Assembly (NCBI GenBank): GCA_965277745.1
Contig: OZ255837.1
Coordinates: 806,001-870,000, forward strand
DNA length: 64,000 nucleotides
Direction of reading: 5' to 3'
From: G965277745 sp965277745
Lineage (GTDB): Bacteria; Pseudomonadota; Gammaproteobacteria; Cardiobacteriales; Cardiobacteriaceae
Shown: positions 18,208-29,831 of the stretch, one piece after another
Numbering within the stretch: the first letter of the stretch is position 1
Layout: every line of letters starts with the position of its first letter
Position numbers and translations under genes: made by a program
Notes under the pieces: model-generated
Database searches by the model: none
What the model saw: the letters and a program-made list of their open reading frames with translations, nothing else
Told to the model about the DNA's origin: nothing

Positions 18208-19044
18208 TAGGACCTTTCGATGTAGAAATCGCCAAAAACGTACCGATCCGGGCGGGAAAGTACGAAATAGTCCTTTTTTCACATGGCAATGGTGGGTCCT
18301 ATCGCAATCACCATCTGACAACTCAAACTCTTGCCGATGCAGGTTTCATCGTCGTCGCACCGCAGCATGAAGCGGACTATTTGGTCGGAGGAAAAAAACA
18401 GCCGCAGCGTTGGATCACAGATATCTCGAACTATCTAAAGCGCTAGATACCGTTCTTGGATCGCCAGAGTTCCGTGAACATGCCGATCGAAAAAATGTCC
18501 ACGGTCTGGGCTATTCTCTAGGAGGCGCGACCATCCTGCTGGCTTCGGGTGCGGGATTTTCCTCGCAACTTTCTGAAGCGCATTGTCGCCAAAATCGGCT
18601 ATCAGACGCCATCTTTTGCGACGACCCTGGGTGGTTTTTCCGTCTGCTCCAATCCTTCCGTCACGACGTCAATCTGCGCCCTACGCTTGACCCATTCTGC
18701 AATCCGCCACTGATAACTGCTAAGGTCGTATTGGTGGCACCCGTATTTCAGGGTATCGATCCCACCCCGCCGCTTTCGATGCGGAGCTTGACCGTATTCG
18801 CGTTGGATGGCGATACGATAGCGATTCCGAAATTTCATGCCCGTCCGCTGTTCGAGGCAATATCACCTCATAAACCCAGCGACTATCAGACCATCCAGGG
18901 ACACCATTATTCATCGCGCCTTTCCCGAAACGGCTGACAGAAAAGGAAGACATTCCTGTTGCGAAAGACCCTGAAGGCTTCGATTGTTCAGCATTCTTGA
19001 GGGCATTGAACAAGAAAATCGTTGCCGCTTTCGAGAGTGAATAG
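18208..19044 (+). pseudogene. Dienelactone-hydrolase-like alpha/beta hydrolase, 3' part
   Basis: Degraded coding sequence starting at the IS630 border. From CTAGGACC one reads LGPFDVEIAKNVPI, then IVLFSHGNGGSYRNH, the oxyanion-hole region of predicted dienelactone hydrolases. A frameshift near 18435 moves the frame to SKALDTVLGSPEF and the nucleophile elbow GLGYSLGGA. A second frameshift near 18910 leads to IAPFPKRLTEKED and the stop at 19044. The missing N-terminus, with its signal peptide, is at 54107-54280 on the minus strand, and the two parts join in frame at a CTAG. The gene is dead; its former substrate is unknown. Confidence 0.8.
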
Positions 19045-19118
19045 GCAAAAATGCTTGGGCAAATAGCCGACGGTTGTTCTTACATCTGAACCACTAACAT
19101 TTAGTGCGGCATGGCTAG

Positions 19119-20275
19119 GGAACCTGCGAATAAGTCTCGTCTTCTAACTCATTCCGACGATCAAGCTGCATTTACGGCTTAGCCGCGCGATTATTGGTCG
19201 TTTCTTACCGCCTGTATGCCGATTCATCAGCATACAGACGGACTTGTACTACGCTCGCAGCATCTGATCCACGCGCACGACATTCGCTAACGCGAACAGC
19301 ATGGCCAGCTTGCTGTCGTTCTTCATCAATCCGCGATAACGAGCCTTGGTAAAGCCAAACTGGCATTTGATAATCCGGAACGGATGCTCAACCTTGGCGC
19401 GGATACTGGCTTTCAGGTACTCGGTCTTCAATTGGACCTTATTGATTCGTGGATGTTTTTCAGCTCTTTGACCTTGCTAGGGATTTCAGCAATGTGCCAG
19501 TCGGCCTCCACTTCTTCGAGCTCTTCACGATTATCTGCGCCACGATAACCACTATCAGCGAAGATAAAGCCTTCTTCGCCGTGAAGAAGGTGTTCAGCTT
19601 GGTTGAGATCATGCTCATTAGCAGCGGTAGTGGTGAAGCTGTGCGTCAACCCTGTTCTGGCATCAACACCGATATGGGCTTTCATACCGAAGTGCCATTG
19701 ATTACCCTTCTTGGTCTGGTGCATCTCAGGATCACGCTCACCAGCTTTATTCTTGGTGGAACTGGGGGCTTCGATAATAGTCGCATCCAGCAGTGTTCCT
19801 TCTTTTATCAGCACGCCAGCTTCGCTCAGCCAGGTGCTGACCTCGTTGAATATTTGGCGAGCTAAGCCATGCCGTTCCAGTAGATGGCGGAAGTTCATGA
19901 TGGTGGTGTGATCGGGTATCGCGCCATCCAGGGAGAGGCCTGCAAACAAGCGCATAGAGGCGATTTCATAGAGCGCATCCTCCATGGCTGGATCGCTCAT
20001 GCTATACCACTGCTGCATGCAGTGGATGCGCAGCATGGTTGGTAATGGATAAGGCTTGCGACCCTTACCGGCCTTTGGATAGTGAGGATCAATCACTGAC
20101 TCAAGTCGCTGCCAGGGAATCAGTTTTTCCATGCGACCGAGAAACTTCTCTTTGCGGGTTTGGCGACGCTTGTTGTTGAACTCGCTGTCAGCGAAGGAGA
20201 GTTGGTGATCCATGGATAGTCCTCAGCACATCAGAGTATTGATTGTCTCATGCTGCGGACTTATTCGCAGGTTCC
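19119..20275 (-). mobile_element. IS5-family element with CTAG target duplication
   Basis: 1157 bp with perfect inverted ends GGAACCTGCGAATAAGTC. CTAG is duplicated on both sides (19115-19118 and 20276-20279), matching the 4-bp YTAR duplications of the IS5 group. It is inserted just after the hydrolase pseudogene. Confidence 0.93.
19249..20213 (-). pseudogene. IS5-family transposase, frameshifted
   Basis: The N-terminal frame (start 20213, MDHQLSFADSEF) carries the DDE residues D in LLDATIIEAPSS and D in FADSGYRGADNREE, and runs to about 19428. The C-terminal part with the catalytic E (IRAKVEHPFRIIKCQFGF) is in another frame (19431-19249). The family protein is about 325 residues in one frame, so a single indel near 19430 breaks it. 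IS5 is not known to need programmed frameshifting, so it is probably inactive. Confidence 0.88.
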
Positions 20276-20387
20276 CTAGATATACAATGGCACGCCCTTC
20301 TGATTCAGAAGACGCCGTTGCGACATGTTCTCCTCTTGCACGACGATCCTGTTAAAATGAAGGCCTTTATCCAACGAAAGAAGGCGA

Positions 20388-21089
20388 ATGGCGCCAATCG
20401 TCATCATCGCGGCCATGGCGCAGGAACTTGCCATCCTCCGCGAAACCTTGGAAGACGCCGATGAAGAACGCCTTTTCGGCAAACCGTTCTACCGCGGTCG
20501 TCTCGACAAAACGGAAGTTGTCTTGGTCCTTTCCGGGATCGGCAAGGTCAACGCGGCATTCGCCACGACCCTGGCGATCGACCGTTTTTCGCCGCGCGCG
20601 CTGATCAATACCGGCAGCGCCGGCGGACTGGGCGCGGGAATCGCCCTGGGCGACGTGGTGGTCGGCAGTTCGGTCGCTCATCACGATGTCGATTTGCGCG
20701 CTTTCGACTACGCGATGGGAGAATTGCCGCAGTTGCCAGCCGCGTATCCGGCAGACGCGACACTGACCGCGAAGGCGGCGCTCGCCGCGCGCGGGTTCGA
20801 CGGCGCGACGGTACATGAAGGCCTGATTGTCTCGGGCGATCGCTTCACCCATGGAGACGTAGACAGGGCGCGTATCCGCGAGGCGTTTCCGATGGCGCTC
20901 GCTTGCGAGATGGAAGCGGCGGCGATCGCCCAGGTGAGTCATCTTTGCGCCGTGCCGTTTGTGGCGATTCGCGCGATTTCCGACCATGGCGATGAGCAAG
21001 CGCAAATCAACTTCGATAAATTTATCGACCACGCCGGCAAGCAATCGGCGAAGATGTTGCACCGGCTGCTCGATGCGCTCGATCCCTGA
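20388..21089 (+). CDS. mtnN: 5'-methylthioadenosine/S-adenosylhomocysteine nucleosidase
   Basis: Cleaves the glycosidic bond of MTA, SAH and 5'-deoxyadenosine in SAM recycling and in the route to autoinducer-2. 233 residues, family length. Signatures: IIAAMAQELAILRE at the N-terminus with a catalytic Glu, LSGIGKVNAAFATTLAI, NTGSAGGL, the substrate-binding CEMEAAAIAQV, and the catalytic Asp in RAISDHGDEQA. The ATG at 20388 has GAAGG upstream. The IS5 copy ends about 110 bases before it. The gene is convergent with fbp, whose stop codon starts at the very next base, so the two share no terminator space. Confidence 0.96.
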   Translation: MAPIVIIAAMAQELAILRETLEDADEERLFGKPFYRGRLDKTEVVLVLSGIGKVNAAFATTLAIDRFSPRALINTGSAGGLGAGIALGDVVVGSSVAHHDVDLRAFDYAMGELPQLPAAYPADATLTAKAALAARGFDGATVHEGLIVSGDRFTHGDVDRARIREAFPMALACEMEAAAIAQVSHLCAVPFVAIRAISDHGDEQAQINFDKFIDHAGKQSAKMLHRLLDALDP

Positions 21090-22097
21090 TCAGTCGTCTG
21101 GATACTTGGCGATAAACTCCATCACTTTGGCGACCATGTTTTTCGAGCCGACCAGAAACGGGGTTCGCTGGTGAAGCGTTTCCGGTTCGATCGCGAGAAT
21201 CCGTCTCTTGCCGTCGCTGGCGCGCCCGCCGGCCTGTTCGGCGAGAAACGCCATCGGGTTGCACTCGTAGAGCAGACGCAGTTTGCCGTTCGGATAATTG
21301 CTGCCCTGCGGATACAAATACACTCCCCCCTTGAGCATATTGCGGTGAAAATCGGCGACCAGGGAGCCGATATAGCGCGATTTATAAGGTCGATTGCTCG
21401 CCGGATCGGTCTCCTGACAGTATTTGATGTATTTTTTGACCCCTTGGGGAAACTTCACATAGCCGCCTTCATTGACAGAATAAATCGCGCCGTTTTCGGG
21501 AATCGCGAGATTCTCGTGGGAAAGCAAAAACATGCCAAGCGAGGGATCATACGTAAAACCGTTGACGCCATTGCCGGTGGTGTAAACCATCATCGTGGAA
21601 GAACCATACACCACGTACCCCGCGGCGATCTGCTTGTCGCCCGGCTGGAGAAAATCTTCCCGCGTGACCGGGGTGCCGATCGGCGTGAGGCGGCGATAAA
21701 TCGAAAAAATCGTGCCGACCGCAACGTTGACATCGACATTCGACGAGCCATCGAGCGGATCGGTGAGAATGAGGTATTTCGCGTTGCGTCCGCCTTCGGT
21801 ATCGAAGGCGATGAAGTGATCTTCTTCCTCGGAAGCGAAGCCAGCGATATCGTCGCGCGAAAAAAGCGCCGATTCGATGGTTGCGTGGGCGAACACATCG
21901 AGTTTCATCTGCTGTTCGCCCTGTACATTTTCCGTTCCGGCGTCACCCAAGATGTTGCTCACCAGTCCGGCTTTGTTGATATCTCTATGCAGCACCTTCG
22001 CGGCAAGACGAATCGCGGAGAGAATACTGGAAAGGGAGCCCTTGGCTTGCGGATATTCCGACTGTTTCTCAATGATGAATTCACCGAGACTTTTCAT
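21090..22097 (-). CDS. fbp: Fructose-1,6-bisphosphatase class 1
   Basis: Hydrolyses fructose-1,6-bisphosphate in gluconeogenesis. 335 residues. The metal site is in TDPLDGSSNVDVN, the substrate region includes YVVYGSSTMMVYTTGNGVNG, and LLYECNPMAFLAEQAGG is the C-terminal signature. The ATG at 22097 (MKSLGEFIIEKQ) has AGGAG six bases upstream; the frame runs 25 codons further without similarity. Ends flush with the convergent mtnN. Confidence 0.96.
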   Translation of the reverse strand: MKSLGEFIIEKQSEYPQAKGSLSSILSAIRLAAKVLHRDINKAGLVSNILGDAGTENVQGEQQMKLDVFAHATIESALFSRDDIAGFASEEEDHFIAFDTEGGRNAKYLILTDPLDGSSNVDVNVAVGTIFSIYRRLTPIGTPVTREDFLQPGDKQIAAGYVVYGSSTMMVYTTGNGVNGFTYDPSLGMFLLSHENLAIPENGAIYSVNEGGYVKFPQGVKKYIKYCQETDPASNRPYKSRYIGSLVADFHRNMLKGGVYLYPQGSNYPNGKLRLLYECNPMAFLAEQAGGRASDGKRRILAIEPETLHQRTPFLVGSKNMVAKVMEFIAKYPDD

Positions 22098-22548
22098 CGC
22101 ATCTCCTCGGAATTTTCCTCTATATTGCGTCCATTTTACCGCACTCGAATGCCCGCGAGCACGGCGTTGCATTAAGATGACGTTAAAAAACTGCCGCGGT
22201 CGCCAGAATCGCCGATAGCGGAAAACTTGCCGACAAGCACCCGATCACAGGCAAAATCGCCGGCGCACCGTCATGCAACGACGGTGACCGCTAAGTGAAA
22301 GGGAGGCGCCCATGCTGTACAAAGCGAGCCGCAATGAAAACGATCCGGACAATTTTTTCTCCCCGCCGCCCAAGCTTGAAGGTTTCCCTTGCGCATACCC
22401 GGCGCGATGTTGTGCTTGTCATCGTCTCTCCCTTGCCGGCCACTCACAGGGCAGCGCGCCGAAAACGCGGAACACAACGGAGATTTTGCCCTTTTTCATT
22501 GATCGCGACAAATCACCGGATAACGCCAGACGCAACCGCCAGGAAAAG
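22098..22548. other. Gene-free interval between fbp and tRNA-Lys
   Basis: About 450 bases. A plus-strand frame at 22312 has a good ribosome binding site (AAGGGAGG) but its end runs through the antisense of the tRNA, and the product resembles nothing known. No promoter, repeat or RNA can be supported apart from the presumed fbp promoter near 22110-22160. Confidence 0.35.
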
Positions 22549-22624
22549 TGGTGGGTCCTGAGAGACTCGAACTCTCGACCGATTGATTAAGAGTCAACTG
22601 CTCTACCAACTGAGCTAAGGACCC
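22549..22624 (-). tRNA. tRNA-Lys (anticodon CUU)
   Basis: 76-nt cloverleaf on the minus strand. Acceptor stem GGGTCCT pairs with AGGACCC, followed by discriminator A and an encoded CCA. The D-arm is AGCTCAGTTGGTAGAGC. The anticodon arm TTGACTCTTAATCAA has loop bases CTCTTAA with CTT in the anticodon position. The T-arm is GAGAGTTCGAGTCTCTC. It is closely similar to E. coli tRNA-Lys(UUU), but with C in the wobble position. Confidence 0.95.
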
Positions 22625-22641
22625 ACATCTTCAACGCAAAG

Positions 22642-22669
22642 ATTATATCTCTTTTTCCATGGCGGTAAA
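22642..22669 (-). promoter_or_regulatory. Promoter of tRNA-Lys
   Basis: On the minus strand TTTACC (22664-22669), a 16-base spacer, and a consensus TATAAT (22642-22647) lie about 18 bases before the tRNA 5' end. Confidence 0.65.
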
Positions 22670-22739
22670 GGGCTTTTCCACCCCCGACACTGACCGGGGA
22701 GCAAGCGCTGCGAGCGTGTCGGCACAACGACCGGAGATC

Positions 22740-24098
22740 TTATTTGAACGGCAGGTTTCCCATAGCCGAGCGCCCGCCTCTACTTAGCATCCCCGCCATT
22801 TTACCGCCTTTGACTTTTTTCATCTGTTTTTGCATCTCGCGGAATTGCTTGAGGAGACGGTTGACCTCCGCTATTTCCAAGCCGCAGCCGGCGGCGATGC
22901 GGCGTTTGCGCGAGCCTTTGATGAGTTCCGGACGACGGCGTTCGGCGCGCGTCATGGAGAGAATAATTGCCTCCTGCCGTTTGATTTTTTGCGGCGAGAG
23001 GTGGGTGTTTTTGACCGCAGTGGGAATTTTGTCCATCCCCGGGAGTTTCTCGAGCATCTTATCGAGGTCAATGTTGCGCATCTGCGCGAGTTGTTCGCGA
23101 AAGTCCTCAAGGTCGAACGCTTTACCCTTGACTATTTTTCTCGCCAATTTACGCGCTTTTTTCTCGTCGACCTGCTGTTCCAGATCTTCGATCATCCCCA
23201 ATACGTCGCCCATCCCGAGGATCCGCGAGGCAAGACGATCCGGGTGAAAAGCTTCCAGCGCATCGGTCTTTTCGCCGATCCCGAGGAATTTTATCGGCTT
23301 GCCGGTGACGGCGCGGATGGACAGCGCGGCACCGCCACGGGCGTCGCCGTCCGCTTTCGCGAGGACAACCCCGGTCAGGGGGAGGGCGTCATGAAAAGTT
23401 TTGGCTGTGTTGGCCGCGTCCTGACCGGTCATCGCGTCAACCACGAACAGAGTCTCTATCGGACGTAACACGGCGTGCAGGCGTTGGAGTTCTTCCATCA
23501 GCTCGCCGTCGATATGCAAACGCCCGGCGGTATCGACGATCAGGACGTCATAGAATTGTTTTTTGGCGCAGTCGAGGGCGCGTTCGGCGATGACTCGCGG
23601 GTTTTCCCGTTCATTCGACGGGAAAAAGGTGGCGCCTGTCTGCTTGGCGAGCGCTTCGAGTTGCTCAATCGCCGCCGGACGGCGGACGTCAGTGGAGACG
23701 ACGGCGACTGTCTTTTTCTCCTGGATCAGTCTTTTTGCCAGTTTGGCGGTGGAGGTGGTTTTTCCGGCGCCCTGGAGACCGGCCATGAGAATCACTGCGG
23801 GCGCCTGAGTGGCGAGGGCGAGGGCGCTGTTTTCCGCCCCCATGATGCGGGTCAGTTCGGACTGCACGATTTTCAAAAACGCCTGGTCCGGCGAAAGCTT
23901 CCGCCCGACTTCCTGCCCGATCGCCGCTTCCTTGATCGCCGTGGTGACGCTTTTCACCACCGGCAGGGCGACATCGGCCTCGATAAGCGCCACACGGACT
24001 TCGCGCAGGGCCGTTTGAATATTCTCTTCGCTGATGCGGCTCTGGCCGCACAGTTTTTTGATGGTGCCTTGGAGGCGCTCGCTGAGATGTTCGAACAT
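22740..24098 (-). CDS. ffh: Signal recognition particle protein Ffh (SRP54)
   Basis: GTPase that with 4.5S RNA delivers nascent inner-membrane proteins to FtsY. 452 residues. The N domain begins MFEHLSERLQGTIKKL. The G domain has GLQGAGKTTSTAKLA, DVRRPAAIEQL, DTAGRL and TKxD-like AKADGDARGG. The methionine-rich M domain occupies the C-terminus, with MTRAERRRPELI, SRKRRIAAGCG and KQMKKVKGGKMAGM. The ATG at 24098 is chosen; the frame's first ten codons are not homologous. Divergent from ypjD, the same neighbour as in E. coli. Confidence 0.97.
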   Translation of the reverse strand: MFEHLSERLQGTIKKLCGQSRISEENIQTALREVRVALIEADVALPVVKSVTTAIKEAAIGQEVGRKLSPDQAFLKIVQSELTRIMGAENSALALATQAPAVILMAGLQGAGKTTSTAKLAKRLIQEKKTVAVVSTDVRRPAAIEQLEALAKQTGATFFPSNERENPRVIAERALDCAKKQFYDVLIVDTAGRLHIDGELMEELQRLHAVLRPIETLFVVDAMTGQDAANTAKTFHDALPLTGVVLAKADGDARGGAALSIRAVTGKPIKFLGIGEKTDALEAFHPDRLASRILGMGDVLGMIEDLEQQVDEKKARKLARKIVKGKAFDLEDFREQLAQMRNIDLDKMLEKLPGMDKIPTAVKNTHLSPQKIKRQEAIILSMTRAERRRPELIKGSRKRRIAAGCGLEIAEVNRLLKQFREMQKQMKKVKGGKMAGMLSRGGRSAMGNLPFK

Positions 24099-24187
24099 AA
24101 GAGGGAATCCTCGTAAACGATGGCTCATGTAATGGCTGGGGGCTTCGTGTATTATAGCGTTTTGTTCACCAGTTATCAGGAAATGCT

Positions 24188-24988
24188 ATGCGGCTTTGGC
24201 TGCTCGCCGCGATCACATGTCTTTACCTCCTTTCCGGCACGGCATTCTGGCACGCTAGTAGACAGGCGTCTTCTTCTCTTTTCCGAGCCCTTGCGACGCT
24301 GATCATCGCCTGCCTGGTACACGCGATTTTGTTGATCGATATGATCGACACGATTAGTGAAGGCAATGAGCCGTCTTTCAATCTGTCGATTTGCAACGTG
24401 ATTTCCCTGTTTGCCTGGGCGGTGGCATGCGTGTCTCTGATTTGGCTGTGGAAGCGGCAGATGGCGCTCGGCGGCGCGTTGATCAGCGTGATCAACGCGC
24501 TTCTGGTGCCGATCGCGGCGCTGTTTATAGGAAACAAACCGTTTATCGAGACCATGACAGGGGGAATGATTTGGCATATTCTCCTGTCGATCGCCGCCTG
24601 GACGGTGTTGACCATCGCCTTGATTCACGAAGCGCTTTACAGTTATCTCTTCCAGCGTCTTAAACGCAAGCGGCTGAAAAACACCAATCTGGCCTCACTC
24701 GTGAGCCTTGAGCGGATCATGATGGTTTATACCGTGATCGGCTGGGTGCTGCTTCTCGCTTCGCTTTTCTCCGGATGGTTTTTCGTCGAGGATTTGTTCG
24801 CCCAGCATCTCTGGCACAAGACGGTGCTCACGATGCTCTCCGGCGTGGCCTACGGTTGGCTGGTGTGGCTGGGGGGCGTTCGCCGTCGACACGGGATGGT
24901 GCTGGTGTACTGGTCACTGCTCGGTTACGCGCTGCTCGTTACCGGTTACGTGGTGAGCAATATGATCGTTCAATTTGTCATGCACTGA
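24188..24988 (+). CDS. ypjD: YpjD/CcsA-like inner-membrane protein
   Basis: 266 residues with about eight transmembrane helices, of the CcsA/HemX-like cytochrome c assembly superfamily. Conserved histidines occur in LIIACLVHAILL, MIWHILLSIAAW, LIHEAL and FAQHLWHKTVL, spaced as in heme-handling CcsA relatives. The GxWFVEDLFAQHLWHKT region near residue 200 is typical. The E. coli homolog lies next to ffh and has no clear biochemical role, so a function in heme or cytochrome maturation is only an inference. The corB gene begins close to its stop, suggesting an operon. Confidence 0.82.
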   Translation: MRLWLLAAITCLYLLSGTAFWHASRQASSSLFRALATLIIACLVHAILLIDMIDTISEGNEPSFNLSICNVISLFAWAVACVSLIWLWKRQMALGGALISVINALLVPIAALFIGNKPFIETMTGGMIWHILLSIAAWTVLTIALIHEALYSYLFQRLKRKRLKNTNLASLVSLERIMMVYTVIGWVLLLASLFSGWFFVEDLFAQHLWHKTVLTMLSGVAYGWLVWLGGVRRRHGMVLVYWSLLGYALLVTGYVVSNMIVQFVMH

Positions 24989-25004
24989 AGCAGCGGGACT
25001 TATC

Positions 25005-26285
25005 GTGGAACATATCCCCATCTGGGTATTGCTCGTGATACTGGCGGCCTGTCTTGCCTGTTCGGCCTTTTTCTCCGCCTCCGAAACGGCGATGATGTCG
25101 CTCAATCGCTATAAACTCAAACATATTGCCGACGAGGGCAAACCAGCGGCCAAGCAGGCTGAGCGACTGCTCGGAAAAACCGAACGCCTGCTGGGAACCA
25201 TTCTTCTCGGCAACAATTTTATCAATATTCTCGCCACTTCGACCGGCACGATCATCGGCCTACGCCTCTATGGGGACTACGGGGTACTGCTCGCGACAGT
25301 GGTGCTTACGGTACTCGTGCTCCTGTTCTCGGAAGTCGCGCCGAAAACCCTTGCCGCGCTGTATCCAGAGAAAGTCGCCCTGCCGGCGACACGTGTTCTT
25401 CACCTATTGGTGATGATTTTGTCGCCGTTGGTGTGGCTGCTAAACGGATTGGTCGCGGTGATTTTGCAGCCTTTCGGAGTTTCTCGGGACAAAGGCAAAG
25501 ACGACACCCTGACCAACGAAGAACTGAAAACGGTCGTGCTCAGTTCGTCACCGCAATCGCGCCCGCGTGAGCATCAGGACATGTTGCTCGGGGTACTGGA
25601 ACTTGAGGATGTTTCCGTAGACGAGGTGATGGTGCCGCGTAATGAACTGGAAGGGGTGAATCTCAACGATCCGTGGAACGAGACCGTCGAACGGATCACC
25701 GCTTCCCGTCACGGACGCCTTTTGGCCTACCGTGACAACATCGACCAAGTGCAAGGGATGCTCCATTTGCGTGACGTGATCGGTTTGTATTGCGAGGATC
25801 GCCTGAACATCGACGCGCTGATGACGATCCTGCGTCCTTGCGTCTTCGTACCGGAAAGCACGCCGCTGCGTACCCAACTACGCAATTTCCAGAAACAAAA
25901 AGTGCGTAGTGGACTCGTCGTGGATGAATACGGAGATATTCAGGGGCTGATCACGATGGAAGATATTTTGATCCATATCGTCGGCGATATCGTCTCCGAT
26001 GACGGCACGGAGGAAGAACCGGAAATCGTGCAGCGACAGGCGCGGGTTTTCGACGTCGACGGCGGTGTCGGTCTGCGTACGCTAAACCGCGAACTCGGCT
26101 TGCAATTACCTTTGCAAGGGCCGAATACCCTCTCCGGCCTGATCGTGGAGCACCTAGGCAGTTTTCCGGAAGCAGGCACGGCGGTGGATTTCAAGGATTG
26201 TATCGTCCGGGTGAAGTCTTTTTCGCACGGCGTGGTCGGTGCCGCGGAAGTCACCGTGCGGCGTGAAGATGAGGCGAGTGAATAG
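25005..26285 (+). CDS. corB: CNNM/HlyC-CorC family protein CorB (YfjD)
   Basis: About 426 residues. The N-terminal DUF21/CNNM membrane domain (four hydrophobic segments, FFSASETAMMSLNRYKLKHI and LLGNNFINILATSTGT) is followed by a CBS pair (VSVDEVMVPRNELEGV, VDEYGDIQGLITMEDILIHIVGDI) and a C-terminal CorC-HlyC domain. Relatives function in magnesium and cobalt efflux or resistance. The start is uncertain: GTG at 25005 gives MEHIPIWVLL, like E. coli YfjD (MEHVSTSTL), and TTG at 24975 is the longer alternative. Follows ypjD directly, as in E. coli. Confidence 0.88.
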   Translation: MEHIPIWVLLVILAACLACSAFFSASETAMMSLNRYKLKHIADEGKPAAKQAERLLGKTERLLGTILLGNNFINILATSTGTIIGLRLYGDYGVLLATVVLTVLVLLFSEVAPKTLAALYPEKVALPATRVLHLLVMILSPLVWLLNGLVAVILQPFGVSRDKGKDDTLTNEELKTVVLSSSPQSRPREHQDMLLGVLELEDVSVDEVMVPRNELEGVNLNDPWNETVERITASRHGRLLAYRDNIDQVQGMLHLRDVIGLYCEDRLNIDALMTILRPCVFVPESTPLRTQLRNFQKQKVRSGLVVDEYGDIQGLITMEDILIHIVGDIVSDDGTEEEPEIVQRQARVFDVDGGVGLRTLNRELGLQLPLQGPNTLSGLIVEHLGSFPEAGTAVDFKDCIVRVKSFSHGVVGAAEVTVRREDEASE

Positions 26286-26613
26286 TCGCCGACGCTCGTC
26301 TTCCGTACCCCTTGATGGTTTGTTTCCGAGCGCGGCGTTCGCCATAGCTTGGGGCATCTCGAAGACCATACGATATTGCCGAGACGGCGGGAAAAGCGCG
26401 GGGACTCGACAATAACCGCCGTCATGGAAAAAAGCGCGCGGCGGCGGAAGAATTGCTCAGCCGAGGGAGTAAATCAAGCAAGGTAGGCAACCTTCCCTCT
26501 CGACCAGAGCACTTTGCGCCTGCCATCGCGGTTTTTGTTCCCGCCCGGAGGCTCGCGCTCTGAGCGGACCGGTCTTTCGCGGGCAAGGACAACGTTTCTC
26601 ACCGCAAAGCCCT
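26286..26613. other. Gene-free interval between corB and dnaJ ends
   Basis: 328 bases between two convergent genes. Open frames here are shadows or lack similarity. No strong hairpin with a T-run is evident by eye, although a terminator for both genes is expected. Confidence 0.35.
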
Positions 26614-27750
26614 TCAGAGGTTGTCGAAAAACTCCTTGACGCTGTCGAGGAAGCCTTTTTCCTTTGGTGCGTGGCGCTGTCCGCCGTCGTTAACCGTCCT
26701 ATCGAATTGCAGCAACAATTCTTTCTGCTCTTTGGAAAGTTTGACCGGCGTTTCGATGTTGATCGTGCAATACAGATCACCGGCGACGTTGCTACGCACC
26801 GATTTGACCCCTTTGCCGCGCAGGCGGAAGGCTTTTCCTGTCTGCGTTTCCGCCGGGATCATCAGTTTCACTCGCCCGCCAAGAGTCGGCACTTCGATTT
26901 CCCCGCCAAGACAGGCGGTGACGAACGCGATCGGCATGTTGCAATGTAAGTTGTCGCCTTCGCGGGTAAAAATCGGATGTTTGCGCACCCGAACTTCCAC
27001 GTACAGATCGCCGGCCGGCGCGCCCCGCTCACCGGCCTCGCCTTCTCCGGAAAGACGGATGCGATCGCCGCTGTCGACACCGGCGGGAATATTAACGCTC
27101 AGGGTGTGAAGGTCTTTTACGCGACCCGTACCTTGACATTTTTCACAAGGATTTTCAATGACATACCCCTTTCCGTGGCAGGTCGGGCAAGTCTGGGCAA
27201 TCGAGAAAAAGCCCTGCTGTATACGGACTTGACCGTTACCATGACAGGTTGGGCAGGTCTTCTTCGTGGACTTTTTCGTCATTCCGCTGCCGTGACAGTT
27301 GTTACAGGTCACCTGCGTCGGAATACGAATCTTTTTCTCCGTTCCTTGCACCGCCTCTTCCAGGGAGAGATCAAGTTCATAGGCAAGATCCCTGCCGCGG
27401 TTTTGCCGCTGGCCGCTGCTTTGACGTCCGGCGCCGAAAATATCGCCGAAAACATCGCCGAATATATCGGAAAAGCCGCCGCCCGCATTGAACCCGCCGC
27501 CAAAGCCGTTACCGCCCTGACCGTTTGCGGCATCGAAGCCGAAACGGTCGTAGGTGGCTTTTTTCTGTTCATCGCAAAGAATTTCGTAAGCCTTACTGAT
27601 TTCCTTGAATTTTATTTCCGCTTCCGCTTTGTTATCGGGGTTACGGTCGGGATGCCATTTCATCGAAAGCTTGCGATACCCTTTTTTGATTTCCGCTTGG
27701 CTAGCCGAGCGCGGCACGCCGAGAATCGCGTATAAGTCTTTATCTGCCAT
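26614..27750 (-). CDS. dnaJ: Chaperone protein DnaJ
   Basis: Hsp40 co-chaperone that loads substrates on DnaK and stimulates its ATPase. 378 residues, family length. J domain with the HPD motif in MKWHPDRNPDN. A Gly/Phe-rich linker (GGNGFGGGFNAGGGFSDIFG) follows. Four zinc repeats are complete: CNNCHGSG, CPTCHGNG, CPTCHGKG and CEKCQGTG. The C-terminal substrate domains end DSVKEFFDNL. Third gene of grpE-dnaK-dnaJ, 51 bases after dnaK. Confidence 0.97.
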   Translation of the reverse strand: MADKDLYAILGVPRSASQAEIKKGYRKLSMKWHPDRNPDNKAEAEIKFKEISKAYEILCDEQKKATYDRFGFDAANGQGGNGFGGGFNAGGGFSDIFGDVFGDIFGAGRQSSGQRQNRGRDLAYELDLSLEEAVQGTEKKIRIPTQVTCNNCHGSGMTKKSTKKTCPTCHGNGQVRIQQGFFSIAQTCPTCHGKGYVIENPCEKCQGTGRVKDLHTLSVNIPAGVDSGDRIRLSGEGEAGERGAPAGDLYVEVRVRKHPIFTREGDNLHCNMPIAFVTACLGGEIEVPTLGGRVKLMIPAETQTGKAFRLRGKGVKSVRSNVAGDLYCTINIETPVKLSKEQKELLLQFDRTVNDGGQRHAPKEKGFLDSVKEFFDNL

Positions 27751-27801
27751 CGTCTATTCGAGGGAGGCTTGACCGCGTTCCCCACTTTCTCCTTTGCGGT
27801 A

Positions 27802-29745
<1,944 letters not shown>

Positions 29746-29786
29746 GATACTTCCTTAAAACGAGTGAGCTTTTCTTGTCAGCGTTA

Positions 29787-29812
29787 ATGGGCGCGGCGAG
29801 GGAAAATTCAAG
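29787..29812 (-). promoter_or_regulatory. Sigma-32 heat-shock promoter of dnaK
   Basis: On the minus strand CTTGAA (29807-29812), a 14-base spacer, then GCCCAT followed by T (29787-29792). This fits the RpoH consensus CTTGAA-N14-CCCCAT with one mismatch. It lies about 42 bases before the dnaK start, inside the 86-base grpE-dnaK gap. Confidence 0.8.
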
Positions 29813-29831
29813 TCTCGCGCACGAAAATTCA

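Noticed and set aside
16857..20290. Genomic island or prophage next to mutS
   Set aside because: Only insertion sequences and one decayed gene are present; no integrase, phage or conjugation genes.
22312..22590. 92-codon frame with a good ribosome binding site (AAGGGAGG)
   Set aside because: Its end is the antisense of tRNA-Lys (the typical RDSNSRP artefact) and the rest matches nothing known.
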